A stretch of DNA of 64,000 nucleotides from Crocinitomicaceae bacterium (GTDB lineage Bacteria; Bacteroidota; Bacteroidia; Flavobacteriales_D; Crocinitomicaceae), in assembly GCA_024643365.1 (NCBI GenBank), contig JAHENC010000004.1, positions 1 through 64,000 of the forward strand, written 5' to 3'. Numbering within the stretch: position 1 is the stretch's first letter; each line of letters opens with the position of its first letter. A model generated the notes under the pieces. The model worked only from the letters and a program-made list of their open reading frames with translations, had not been told where the DNA came from and ran no database searches. Positions 26,557 through 35,302 of this stretch are shown piece after piece. A program made the translations under genes and the position numbers.

Positions 26557-28368
26557 ATGGCTTCAGTAGCACACGAAGGACACGGACACGATCATCACGG
26601 TGATCACCATCACCACGAAGAGAATTTTATTTCAAAATACATCTTCTCTCAAGATCACAAAATGATTGGAAAGCAGTTTTTGATGACTGCTGTTTTTATG
26701 GGTTTGGTGGCAATGATCTTGTCAATCTTATTCCGTATTCAATTAGCTTGGCCGGGTGAAAGTTCAGATTTCTTAACTTTTTTCTTAGGTGAGAAGTGGG
26801 CACCAAATGGTGTGTTAAAAGAGGATATGTATTTAGGATTAGTTACTATCCACGGTACAATCATGGTATTCTTCTTGTTGACAGGTGGATTATCTGGAAC
26901 CTTCTCGAATTTACTTATTCCGTTGCAATTGGGAGCAAGAGATATGGCGTCTGGATTCTTGAACATGTTATCTTACTGGTTCTTTTTCCTTTCTTCATTG
27001 CTAATGTTGGTTTCTCTATTCGTAGAGTCAGGACCCGCTATGGCAGGATGGACAATTTACCCTCCACTTTCTGCGTTACCTCAAGCAGTATCTGGTTCAG
27101 GTTTAGGAATGACTTTATGGTTGTTCTCTATGACAATCTTTATCGCATCTTCATTGATTGGTTCATTGAACTACATTGTAACAGTTATCAACTTACGTAC
27201 GCAAGGAATGAGCATGACAAGAATGCCTTTAACTATTTGGGCTTTCTTTGTAACAGCAATCTTGGGAGTATTATCTTTCCCGGTATTATTGTCAGCAGCG
27301 TTGTTGTTAGTAATGGATAGATTAGCTGGAACTTCTTTCTATTTATCTGATATCATCGTAGGTGGTGAAATGTTAGCAAATCATGGTGGATCTCCATTAT
27401 TGTACCAACACTTGTTCTGGTTCTTAGGTCATCCTGAGGTATACATCGTATTATTGCCAGCACTAGGTTTATCATCAGAGATTATCGCTACAAACGCGCG
27501 AAAACCAATCTTTGGTTACAAAGCGATGATTGGTTCCATCTTAGCGATTGGATTCTTATCCTTCATCGTTTGGGGTCACCACATGTTCGTGACAGGTATG
27601 AATCCATTCTTAGGTAGTGTATTCGTATTTACAACCTTGTTGATTGCGATTCCTTCTGCAGTAAAAGTATTCAACTACTTAACAACACTTTGGAAAGGAT
27701 CATTAATCTTGACACCAGCGATGTTGTTTGCAATTGGATTGGTATCAACGTTCATCACAGGTGGTGTGACAGGTATCATCCTTGCGGATTCAGCATTAGA
27801 CATTGCGTTACATGATACATATTTTGTTGTAGCTCACTTCCACATCGTAATGGGAATGTCTGCTGTATTTGGAATGTTTGGTGGTGTGTACCACTGGTTC
27901 CCTAAAATGTTTGGTAGAATGATGAACACGCGTTTGGGTTATGCACACTTCTGGGTTACTTTAATTGGAGCATATGGAGTATTCTTCCCAATGCACTTTG
28001 TTGGGTTAGCAGGAGCACCAAGACGTTACTATGATTATTCAGTTTATGCAGAAACGGATTCTCCAACCGCAGATATGATGATGGACTTAAACGTAATCAT
28101 TACCATCTTCGCAATTGTTGCAGCACTAGGACAATTGATCTTCTTATTCAATTTCTTCTATAGTATTTTTAGAGGTCCTAAAGCACCTAAAAATCCTTGG
28201 AATGCAAACTCATTAGAGTGGACAACTCCTGTTGAACACGTTCACGGTAACTGGCCAGGTGCTTTACCGGTTGTTCACAGATGGCCTTATGATTATTCTA
28301 AGCCAGGAGCTGATACTGACTTTATCCCTCAGGATGTTCCATTAGCTGAAGGAGAAGAAGAACATTAA
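26557..28368 (+). CDS. coxA: Cytochrome c oxidase subunit I (heme-copper oxidase)
   Basis: Catalytic subunit reducing O2 to water and pumping protons, 603 residues with about 12 helices. Low-spin heme ligand His99 (HGTIMVFF), CuB ligand and cross-linked Tyr in GHPEVY (His292, Tyr296, with the D-channel Glu294), CuB His341-His342 in WGHHMF, and heme ligands His427/His429 in VAHFHIV are all present, so it is an active A-type enzyme. The N-terminal 20 residues contain nine His, absent from classical CoxA. Subunit III is not in the operon. A perfect palindromic terminator follows. Confidence 0.96.
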   Translation: MASVAHEGHGHDHHGDHHHHEENFISKYIFSQDHKMIGKQFLMTAVFMGLVAMILSILFRIQLAWPGESSDFLTFFLGEKWAPNGVLKEDMYLGLVTIHGTIMVFFLLTGGLSGTFSNLLIPLQLGARDMASGFLNMLSYWFFFLSSLLMLVSLFVESGPAMAGWTIYPPLSALPQAVSGSGLGMTLWLFSMTIFIASSLIGSLNYIVTVINLRTQGMSMTRMPLTIWAFFVTAILGVLSFPVLLSAALLLVMDRLAGTSFYLSDIIVGGEMLANHGGSPLLYQHLFWFLGHPEVYIVLLPALGLSSEIIATNARKPIFGYKAMIGSILAIGFLSFIVWGHHMFVTGMNPFLGSVFVFTTLLIAIPSAVKVFNYLTTLWKGSLILTPAMLFAIGLVSTFITGGVTGIILADSALDIALHDTYFVVAHFHIVMGMSAVFGMFGGVYHWFPKMFGRMMNTRLGYAHFWVTLIGAYGVFFPMHFVGLAGAPRRYYDYSVYAETDSPTADMMMDLNVIITIFAIVAALGQLIFLFNFFYSIFRGPKAPKNPWNANSLEWTTPVEHVHGNWPGALPVVHRWPYDYSKPGADTDFIPQDVPLAEGEEEH

Positions 28369-28374
28369 CACATA

Positions 28375-28408
28375 AAAAAAGCCCTGACGAATTCGTCAGG
28401 GCTTTTTT
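28375..28408 (+). terminator. Bidirectional terminator after coxA
   Basis: A 22-bp perfect palindrome (28381-28402, left arm GCCCTGACGA, centred on GAATTC) is flanked by an A run on the left and T6 on the right, extending the perfect inverted repeat to 34 bp. It can terminate both the act-cox operon and the convergent DUF3109 gene. Confidence 0.95.
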
Positions 28409-28418
28409 ATTTCATATA

Positions 28419-28991
28419 CTATTGTTGAATTTCCTTCTCAATTGCAAGTAACTCATCATAAAATGAGGTTCCGAATGCACGTATTAACGGTTCTTTTAAG
28501 AATTTGAAAACTGGGACATCCAATTTGTCACCACATGCACACGCTGGTTTACAAATATGCCATTCTTCATAATTCAATGCTGTAATATGATTGAATTGTT
28601 TCACTCGAATAGGATAGAGATGACAAGAAATTGGTTTTTTGAATCCAATCTCATTTTGCAAATAGGCCTTTTCAATTGCACACTTTGTGATACCGGATTC
28701 ATCAAAATAAACAAAGGAACATTCCTGACCATTAACCAAAGTTGTGGCAGCATGATTTTCATCGTCCATGTAATAGACACCTTTTTCTGCTACATTGGCA
28801 ATCCCTTCAGGACGCATGTGAGCAGAGATTTTGTCATAGTTTTCTTCAATGATCGCAACTTCCTCCATGGTTAGAGGCGCACCGCCATCACCCTCAACAC
28901 AACATGCTCCTTTACATGCGTTTAAGTCACAGACGAATTTACGTTTAAATAACTCTGTGGTAACGATTTTATTTTCTATTTCTATAAGCAT
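28419..28991 (-). CDS. DUF3109 family Cys-rich protein
   Basis: Cytoplasmic protein of 190 residues in the DUF3109 family, common in Bacteroidota and of unknown function. Cys-rich elements suggest metal or Fe-S binding: CDLNACKGACC near 20-30, ECSF, TKCAI, SCHLYPIRV and HICKPACACG near 150. The pattern resembles YkgJ-type zinc/iron proteins. I set the start at MLIEIENK (ATG 28991); the longer frame to 29054 adds 21 residues and would overlap the rimP promoter. It is divergent from rimP and convergent with coxA. Confidence 0.85.
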   Translation of the reverse strand: MLIEIENKIVTTELFKRKFVCDLNACKGACCVEGDGGAPLTMEEVAIIEENYDKISAHMRPEGIANVAEKGVYYMDDENHAATTLVNGQECSFVYFDESGITKCAIEKAYLQNEIGFKKPISCHLYPIRVKQFNHITALNYEEWHICKPACACGDKLDVPVFKFLKEPLIRAFGTSFYDELLAIEKEIQQ

Positions 28992-29015
28992 CCCACAAAG
29001 ATAAGTCCATTTGAT

Positions 29016-29046
29016 TTTGTATTTCCATAAAAAGGATGTATATTTG
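29016..29046 (+). promoter_or_regulatory. Promoter of rimP-nusA-infB
   Basis: TTTG at 29016-29019, a 19-nt spacer and TATATTTG at 29039-29046, a full consensus match. Transcription would begin near 29052, leaving a leader of about 55 nt before the rimP ATG at 29108 that contains a strong hairpin. Confidence 0.75.
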
Positions 29047-29073
29047 TACCACATTTATGAACGAATGCAGCGA

Positions 29074-29097
29074 GAGGGGACGAAAGTCCCCTCTTTT
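29074..29097 (+). promoter_or_regulatory. GNRA-capped hairpin with U run in the rimP leader (candidate attenuator)
   Basis: Perfect 8-bp stem GAGGGGAC / GTCCCCTC closed by a GAAA tetraloop, followed by TTTTATT, all within the predicted 5' leader and ending about 14 nt before the rimP ATG. It has the form of an intrinsic terminator located before, not after, a gene. Since nusA is the second gene, feedback control is plausible but not shown. Confidence 0.6.
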
Positions 29098-29107
29098 ATT
29101 ACAAGAA

Positions 29108-29584
29108 ATGTTAGATAAAAAACTCATATTAGAACTAATCGACGAACGCATTGCCGAGCTGGACAATGGACTTTACGTCGTAGAATTGACAATCTCGTCA
29201 AGCAATGTGATCAATGTTGAACTAGACAAAATCAAAGGCGGTGTTTCGGTGAACGATTGTGTTTCTGTCTCCAGAAACATTGAACACAACCTAGATAGAG
29301 AAAAGCAAGACTTTGAATTACATGTTTCATCCGCTGGATTAGACAAACCTATTCGTCACATTAATCAATATTCTAAAAACATTGGACGCAGTTTCAAAGT
29401 AGTTATGAATAATGGAGAGAAGTACGAAGGTGAGTTAATGAAATTAGGTGAGGCAAGTATCGTCATCAAACAAATTTCTCTTCAGAAATCTGAGGAAAAA
29501 AGAAGAAGAATACAAGTGGAAGAAATACTAGAGCTTCCCTTAACAGAAATAAAAGAGTCTAAAATTGTTATATCTTTTAAATAA
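29108..29584 (+). CDS. rimP: Ribosome maturation factor RimP
   Basis: Assists 30S ribosome subunit assembly. The chosen start MLDKKLILELIDERIAELD gives 158 residues, the family norm; the frame runs upstream to an ATG at 29036, but that part would encode the hairpin leader and precede the predicted transcription start. Visible family features are LYVVELTISSSNVINVELDK, SRNIEHNLDRE, and the well-conserved HVSSAGLDKPI at about 75-85 (equivalent to the VSSPGLDRPL box). First gene of the classic rimP-nusA-infB order, 5 nt before nusA. Confidence 0.93.
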   Translation: MLDKKLILELIDERIAELDNGLYVVELTISSSNVINVELDKIKGGVSVNDCVSVSRNIEHNLDREKQDFELHVSSAGLDKPIRHINQYSKNIGRSFKVVMNNGEKYEGELMKLGEASIVIKQISLQKSEEKRRRIQVEEILELPLTEIKESKIVISFK

Positions 29585-29589
29585 ACGCT

Positions 29590-30825
29590 ATGAATAGTAC
29601 GGAACTAGTTGACTCGTTCTCGGAGTTTAAGGAATTAAAAAACATTGACAAACAAACAATGCAGCATGTCTTGGAAGATGTTTTCCGAGCAATGTTTAAG
29701 AAAAAGTTCAATACAGATGAACACATTGATATCATCGTTAATATTGACAAAGGTGATGTTCAAATTTTCTTGAATAAAGAAATTGTAGATGATGGAGAAG
29801 TAGAAGATCCAAATACGGAAATAGCTTATTCTGATGCGATTAAAATTGAGCCAGATTTTGAAATAGGTGAGGAAGTAACAGAAGAATTCAAGTTTGTTGA
29901 TTTCGGTCGTCGCAATGTCTTGTCTTTACGTCAAAACTTGATTTCACGTATCCTTGAATTAGAAAAAGATCACCTTTACAAAAAATACAAAGAACGTATC
30001 GGTGAAATTGTTACGGGTGAAGTATATCAAGTTTGGAAAAAAGAAATTCTTGTCATGGATGATGACAACAATGAATTGATTTTGCCTAAATCTGAACAAA
30101 TTCCATCGGATTTCTTCAAAAAAGGAGAGTCAGTAAGAGCGGTTGTTGCGAAAGTAGACATGAGAAATAGTACACCTGTGATCATTCTTTCTCGTACGGC
30201 ACCAGAATTCTTGGAGCGTTTGTTCGAATTAGAAGTACCAGAAGTATTTGATGGTTTAATTACAATTAAAAAGATTGTACGTGAACCAGGAGAACGCGCG
30301 AAAGTTGCCGTAGAGTCTTATGACGATCGCATCGATCCAGTTGGTGCTTGTGTTGGTATGAAAGGATCCCGTATTCATGGAATTGTTCGTGAATTAAGAA
30401 ACGAAAATATCGATGTGATCAACTATACAACAAATAACCAGTTGTTGATCCAAAGAGCTTTGTCTCCAGCGAAGGTGACTTCAATGGAAATATTAGAAGA
30501 GGAAAAAAGAGTAAAAGTATACTTGAAACCAGACCAAGTGTCATTAGCCATCGGAAAAGGTGGTAACAATATTAAATTGGCTGGAAAATTAAGCGGTTAC
30601 GAAATTGATGTATACCGTGATGGAGAAGTAGATGTAGAGGATGTTGATTTAGAGGAATTTGCTGATGAAATCGATAGTTGGATTATCGATGAATTGAAAG
30701 CAATTGGCTGTGATACAGCGAAATCTGTTTTGGAAATTGGCGTGGTTGATTTAGTGTCACGTACGGATCTTGAAAAAGAAACGATTGAGGAAGTATTCCG
30801 AATTTTACAAGCAGAATTTGAATAA
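29590..30825 (+). CDS. nusA: Transcription termination/antitermination factor NusA
   Basis: RNA polymerase-associated factor controlling pausing, termination and antitermination. It is 411 residues: N-terminal polymerase-binding domain (about 1-125), S1 domain (about 135-200, GEIVTGEVYQVWKKEI), then two KH domains (GACVGMKGSRIHGIVREL near 255 and VSLAIGKGGNNIKLAGKLSG near 320). The C-terminus holds one short helix-hairpin region rather than the two acidic repeats of E. coli NusA, as in many non-proteobacteria. Sits between rimP and infB. Confidence 0.97.
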   Translation: MNSTELVDSFSEFKELKNIDKQTMQHVLEDVFRAMFKKKFNTDEHIDIIVNIDKGDVQIFLNKEIVDDGEVEDPNTEIAYSDAIKIEPDFEIGEEVTEEFKFVDFGRRNVLSLRQNLISRILELEKDHLYKKYKERIGEIVTGEVYQVWKKEILVMDDDNNELILPKSEQIPSDFFKKGESVRAVVAKVDMRNSTPVIILSRTAPEFLERLFELEVPEVFDGLITIKKIVREPGERAKVAVESYDDRIDPVGACVGMKGSRIHGIVRELRNENIDVINYTTNNQLLIQRALSPAKVTSMEILEEEKRVKVYLKPDQVSLAIGKGGNNIKLAGKLSGYEIDVYRDGEVDVEDVDLEEFADEIDSWIIDELKAIGCDTAKSVLEIGVVDLVSRTDLEKETIEEVFRILQAEFE

Positions 30826-30860
30826 ATTAATTCCACTTACAGAAGCGTAAAAGGATAAAT

Positions 30861-33629
30861 ATGGCGGGAAAACCGATTCGATTAGGAAAAGCAGCAGGTG
30901 AACTCAATGTTGGACTACCAACTTTGGTGGAGTTCTTAGAGTCTAAAGGAATTAAAATTGATTCCAATCCAAACACACGTTTGGAGCAGGAGCATTTTGA
31001 ACTTTTGTGCCAAGAATTTGCGGCTGATCAATCTATGAAAGAGCAGTCTAAGGCTTCTTCTCGTAGAGAAAAACGTGAGTCTGTCACGTTGAGCGATAAG
31101 CCAGCAGACACTCCAAAAACACCGGATTCATCTGAAGATGAGGACGAAGGTGATGCCATTAACTTGGAGGAAATAAAACGTCAAGTGTTTGCTGCTGATA
31201 AACCAGTTACAGTCGCGCCTGAAGAACCAAAAGCGCCTGAAGTCGTAAAGGAAATCGATCACACACCGGAAATTACACCAGTGGAAAGTAATCACGTAAA
31301 CGTGATTGGAAAAATTGATCTTTCAGCTATTAACCAACGTACGCGTCCGGATAAAAGAAAAGAAGAGCCAGCTCCTAAAGCAAAAGCGACCCCTGCACCA
31401 GCACCGGCGCCAAAAGTAGAAGAAAAACCGGCAACACCAATTGCTGAACCAAAAGTTGAAGAAAAACCAACAGCAGCACCTGTAATAGAAACAATTCGTT
31501 TCGAGCGACAAGTCTTATCTGGACCAACTGTTTTAGGTAAAATTGAACTACCTGTCGAAAGACCAAGAAATCCAGTTGCGTCTTCAAATGACGATGCTAA
31601 AAGAAAACGCAAGCGCATTAAAAAGGTGGAAACACCTGCACCAAATGCAACACCAGGAAATAATAATCGTCCAGGTGGTGGAAATAATCCAGCAAATAAA
31701 GGTCCTAGAGTTGAAAAGCCAGAAATCAAGGCTACAGATATTCAAAAAGAAATTAAGGATACACTAGCTAGACTTTCCAATCAAGGAGGTAAATCAAAAG
31801 CGTCTAAAAATAGACGTTTGAAAAGAGATAATTTCCAACAAAGACGCCAAGAAGAAATGGCGGCTGCTGAATTGGAAGATAAAATCTTGAAATTAACAGA
31901 GTTCGTAACGGTTTCTGAATTGGCTTCCATGATGAGCGTACAACCAACACAGGTCATTTCTGTGTGTATGTCCTTGGGTATCTTTGCATCTATTAACCAA
32001 CGTTTGGATGCGGAAACAATTCATATCGTTGCAGATGAGTTTGGATTCGAAACGGAATTCGTAAGTGCAGAAGTGCAAGATGCAATCCAAACGGTTGAAG
32101 ATAAACCAGAGGACCTTATTAGTCGTCCACCAATTATTACCGTAATGGGTCACGTTGACCACGGTAAAACATCACTTCTTGATAGAATTCGTAATGCGAA
32201 TGTAACAGAAGGTGAAGCAGGTGGAATCACTCAGCACATTGGTGCATATTCGGTTACCTTGAAAGATGGTCGAAAAATGACATTCTTGGATACACCTGGT
32301 CACGAGGCATTTACTGCCATGCGTGCTCGTGGTGCTCAAGTAACGGATGTTGCCATCATTATCGTGGCAGCGGATGATGATGTCATGCCACAAACAAAAG
32401 AGGCGATTTCGCATGCACAAGCAGCAAATGTACCGATGATTTTTGCGATTAATAAAATCGATAAACCAGGAGCTAATCCAGACCGAATCAGAGAACAACT
32501 TTCAGCAATGAATATCTTGGTTGAAGATTGGGGTGGTAAATACCAAGTACAAGAAATTTCTGCAAGACAGAATTTAAATATTGATAAGTTATTGGAAAAA
32601 GTGCTTTTAGAAGCTGAATTATTAGAGCTAAAAGCAAATCCAAAGAAAAATGCTGTTGGAACCGTAATTGAATCTTCTTTGGATAAAGGAAAAGGTTACG
32701 TGACGAACATGCTCGTTGAATCAGGAACCATGCGAGTAGGTGATGTGGTACTTGTTGGACGTTACTTCGGTAAAGTTCGTGCCATGCATGACGAACAAGG
32801 TGTTGCATTGAAAGAGGCAGGACCTGCTTGTCCAGTATCTGTTCTAGGAATCGGTGGTGCTCCAAGTGCCGGTGATAAATTCAACATCCTAGATGACGAG
32901 AAAGAAGCGAAATCAATTGCAACGAAACGTGAGCAATTATACCGCGAACAAGGATTGCGTACAACGAAACATATTACGTTGGATGAAATTGGACGTCGTT
33001 TGGCGATCGGAGACTTTAAAGAATTGAACATTATCGTTAAAGGTGATGTGGATGGTTCTATTGAAGCACTTTCTGATGCATTGTTGAACTTGTCGACAGA
33101 GGAAATCCAAGTAAATATTATCCTGAAAGGGGTAGGGGCAATTACTGAGGCCGATGTGAATTTAGCTTCCGCTTCGGATGCGATTATCATTGGATTCCAA
33201 GTTCGTCCTTCATTAACTGCACGTAAACTTGCTGAAAATGAGCAAATCGATATTCGACTTTACTCTGTAATCTACAAAGCTATCGAAGAGATTAAAGCAG
33301 CAATGGAAGGAATGCTTTCTCCAGATATCGAGGAGCAAATTCTTGGTTCTGCTGAAATTCGCGAAACGTTCGACATTACGAAAGTCGGTACAATCGCTGG
33401 ATGTTATGTGATGGACGGAATCATCAAACGATCTTCCAAAATCCGCGTGATTCGTGATGGAATTGTTGTTCATACGGGTCTTTTGGGATCATTGAAACGT
33501 TTCAAAGACGATGTGCGTGAGGTGAAAAACAACTACGAATGTGGATTGAACATCGATAAATACAACGATATTAAAATCGGTGACATCGTTGAGGCATACG
33601 AGGAAGTAGAAGTTGCAAGAAAATTATAG
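30861..33629 (+). CDS. infB: Translation initiation factor IF-2
   Basis: GTPase that places initiator tRNA on the 30S subunit and promotes subunit joining. It is 922 residues. A long charged, Pro/Ala/Lys-rich linker (about 60-330) follows an N-terminal IF2_N domain (IRLGKAAGELNVGLPTLVEF). G motifs are GHVDHGKT at 430-437, DTPGHEAF from Asp477 and NKID from Asn531. Domains II, III and the fMet-tRNA-binding C2 domain follow to the end. Final gene of the rimP operon, 35 nt after nusA. Confidence 0.98.
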   Translation: MAGKPIRLGKAAGELNVGLPTLVEFLESKGIKIDSNPNTRLEQEHFELLCQEFAADQSMKEQSKASSRREKRESVTLSDKPADTPKTPDSSEDEDEGDAINLEEIKRQVFAADKPVTVAPEEPKAPEVVKEIDHTPEITPVESNHVNVIGKIDLSAINQRTRPDKRKEEPAPKAKATPAPAPAPKVEEKPATPIAEPKVEEKPTAAPVIETIRFERQVLSGPTVLGKIELPVERPRNPVASSNDDAKRKRKRIKKVETPAPNATPGNNNRPGGGNNPANKGPRVEKPEIKATDIQKEIKDTLARLSNQGGKSKASKNRRLKRDNFQQRRQEEMAAAELEDKILKLTEFVTVSELASMMSVQPTQVISVCMSLGIFASINQRLDAETIHIVADEFGFETEFVSAEVQDAIQTVEDKPEDLISRPPIITVMGHVDHGKTSLLDRIRNANVTEGEAGGITQHIGAYSVTLKDGRKMTFLDTPGHEAFTAMRARGAQVTDVAIIIVAADDDVMPQTKEAISHAQAANVPMIFAINKIDKPGANPDRIREQLSAMNILVEDWGGKYQVQEISARQNLNIDKLLEKVLLEAELLELKANPKKNAVGTVIESSLDKGKGYVTNMLVESGTMRVGDVVLVGRYFGKVRAMHDEQGVALKEAGPACPVSVLGIGGAPSAGDKFNILDDEKEAKSIATKREQLYREQGLRTTKHITLDEIGRRLAIGDFKELNIIVKGDVDGSIEALSDALLNLSTEEIQVNIILKGVGAITEADVNLASASDAIIIGFQVRPSLTARKLAENEQIDIRLYSVIYKAIEEIKAAMEGMLSPDIEEQILGSAEIRETFDITKVGTIAGCYVMDGIIKRSSKIRVIRDGIVVHTGLLGSLKRFKDDVREVKNNYECGLNIDKYNDIKIGDIVEAYEEVEVARKL

Positions 33630-33669
33630 TCAAATTAGGCTGAAGCGTATTATTACCTGCATTTTTGCG

Positions 33670-33677
33670 TAATTTTG
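33670..33677 (+). promoter_or_regulatory. Possible -7 element for tatA
   Basis: TAATTTTG, 25 nt before the tatA ATG, matches TAnnTTTG. No TTG at the expected -33 distance, so the call is tentative. It lies in the 73-nt gap after infB. Confidence 0.4.
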
Positions 33678-33702
33678 TTATTCATCCAATAAAAGAAATC
33701 TT

Positions 33703-33888
33703 ATGGGTAAGTTAGGACCAACAGAAATCATCCTTATTTTAGTGATCATCCTTTTGTTTTTCGGAGGCAAGAAAATTCCTGAATTAATGCGTGGACTTGG
33801 AAAAGGCGTAAAAGAATTTAAGGATGCTTCCAAAGGTGAAGTAGAAGAGACAAGTTCCTCTACTGAGATCAAAGCTGACGATAAATAA
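33703..33888 (+). CDS. tatA: Twin-arginine translocase subunit TatA/E
   Basis: Small membrane protein of the Tat pathway that exports folded proteins. Its 61 residues show the standard layout: short N-terminus, membrane helix (PTEIILILVIILLFFGG), the FGGKKIPELMRGLGKGVKEFK amphipathic helix following, and a charged acidic tail. tatC is not in the window. A natural client here is ActB, which has a Tat-type signal. It is 7 nt upstream of gatA and opens the tatA-gatA-transglycosylase cluster. Confidence 0.95.
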   Translation: MGKLGPTEIILILVIILLFFGGKKIPELMRGLGKGVKEFKDASKGEVEETSSSTEIKADDK

Positions 33889-33895
33889 GATTCTC

Positions 33896-35302
33896 ATGTA
33901 TCGTACGATTGGTGATGTTCAGAAAGCTGTGCTTTCAGGTGAAACTGTCTTGTCTATTGCACAAGCATATCTTCAACGAATTGAAGATCATAAGCACCTA
34001 AACGCTTTTCTGGAAGTGTTTACAGAATCTGTTCTGGAAAACGCCAAGAAAGTCGATGAGAAGGTTAAAAATGGCACGGCTGGTAAATTAGCTGGTGTGG
34101 TGATTGGAATCAAAGACAATATTTGTTACAAAGATCACCGTGTAAGCGCCTCATCAAAAATATTAGAAGGATTCACATCCCTTTATACTTCAACTGTTTT
34201 ACAACGTTTAATTGATCAAGATGCGATCGTTATCGGTCGATTGAATTGTGATGAATTTGCTATGGGAAGTTCGAATGAAACTTCCGCTTTTGGCTCTGTT
34301 GAAAATAATTGGAAAGCAAACCATGTTCCAGGTGGATCTTCAGGTGGAAGTGCCGTAGCAGCAAGTGCAAATTTGTGTACAATCACGCTCGGAAGCGATA
34401 CAGGTGGATCTGTTCGTCAACCAGCTTCTTGGACAGGAACTTACGGTTTAAAACCAACTTACGGTCGTATGAGCCGTAACGGATTAATTGCTTACGCATC
34501 TTCCTTTGATCAAATTGGTTCATTTACAAATTCAGCATCCGATGCTCAATTGATTTATGAATTGTCTGCAGGAGAAGATGAAATGGATGCAACAACCTCT
34601 TCGAAAGAAGTCACGAGCGACAAAAAAGTATTCCCTGAAAAATTAAAGATTGGACTCATCAGTGAATGTATTCATCACGAAGGATTAGATCCAGAGGTAA
34701 GCAAGAGTTTAACTGAAGTTATTCAAAAGTTAAAAGATGCCGGACATGAAGTAACGGAAGTAAGTTTCCCATTCATGGATTATTTGGTACCTACCTACTA
34801 CGTTTTAACAACAGCAGAAGCTTCCTCAAACTTATCCCGCTTTGACGGTGTGCATTATGGCTACCGAAGCCTAGAAGCGAAAGGTGTGGAGCAAACATAC
34901 ATTAAATCAAGAACAGAAGGATTTGGCATCGAGGTTAAACGACGTATCATGACTGGAACCTTTGTATTATCCCATGGATATTACGATGCATATTACACAC
35001 AAGGACAAAAGGTAAGAAGGGTGCTTAAAAATCGCACAGATGATTTCTTTAAGAACTTGGATTTATTATTACTTCCAACGACCCCTGGGACAGCATTTGA
35101 AAAAAATGCCGTGAAAGATCCAATCCAGATGTACCTACAAGATATTTTCACCGTTCATGCCAATTTAACTGGAAATCCAGCAATAAGCATTCCGTTTAAA
35201 GTCCATTCGAATGGATTGCCATATGGTATTCAATTAATGGCTGATTGCTTCCAAGAAGACTTGTTATTTCATGGTGTTAAAAAATTGGAGGAGCTGATAT
35301 GA
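33896..35302 (+). CDS. gatA: Glutamyl-tRNA(Gln) amidotransferase subunit A
   Basis: Amidase subunit of GatCAB, which converts misacylated Glu-tRNA(Gln) (or Asp-tRNA(Asn)) to the correct aminoacyl-tRNA and releases ammonia from glutamine. Length 468 residues. The Ser-cisSer-Lys triad is intact: Lys73 in GIKDN, Ser148 in GGSSGGSA and Ser172 in GSDTGGSVRQPA. gatB and gatC are not nearby, common in Bacteroidota. The window also carries the tRNA-Gln(UUG) gene, a likely substrate. Overlaps the next gene by 4 nt (ATGA). Confidence 0.95.
   Translation: MYRTIGDVQKAVLSGETVLSIAQAYLQRIEDHKHLNAFLEVFTESVLENAKKVDEKVKNGTAGKLAGVVIGIKDNICYKDHRVSASSKILEGFTSLYTSTVLQRLIDQDAIVIGRLNCDEFAMGSSNETSAFGSVENNWKANHVPGGSSGGSAVAASANLCTITLGSDTGGSVRQPASWTGTYGLKPTYGRMSRNGLIAYASSFDQIGSFTNSASDAQLIYELSAGEDEMDATTSSKEVTSDKKVFPEKLKIGLISECIHHEGLDPEVSKSLTEVIQKLKDAGHEVTEVSFPFMDYLVPTYYVLTTAEASSNLSRFDGVHYGYRSLEAKGVEQTYIKSRTEGFGIEVKRRIMTGTFVLSHGYYDAYYTQGQKVRRVLKNRTDDFFKNLDLLLLPTTPGTAFEKNAVKDPIQMYLQDIFTVHANLTGNPAISIPFKVHSNGLPYGIQLMADCFQEDLLFHGVKKLEELI

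Noticed and set aside
29036-29107. Upstream in-frame ATG for rimP
   Set aside because: It lies inside the promoter region and would code through the hairpin leader; MLDKKLILEL gives the normal RimP length.
31292-31729. Long antisense ORF inside infB
   Set aside because: It is the complement of the Pro/Ala-rich IF-2 linker, has low-complexity Phe/Ser sequence and no family resemblance.
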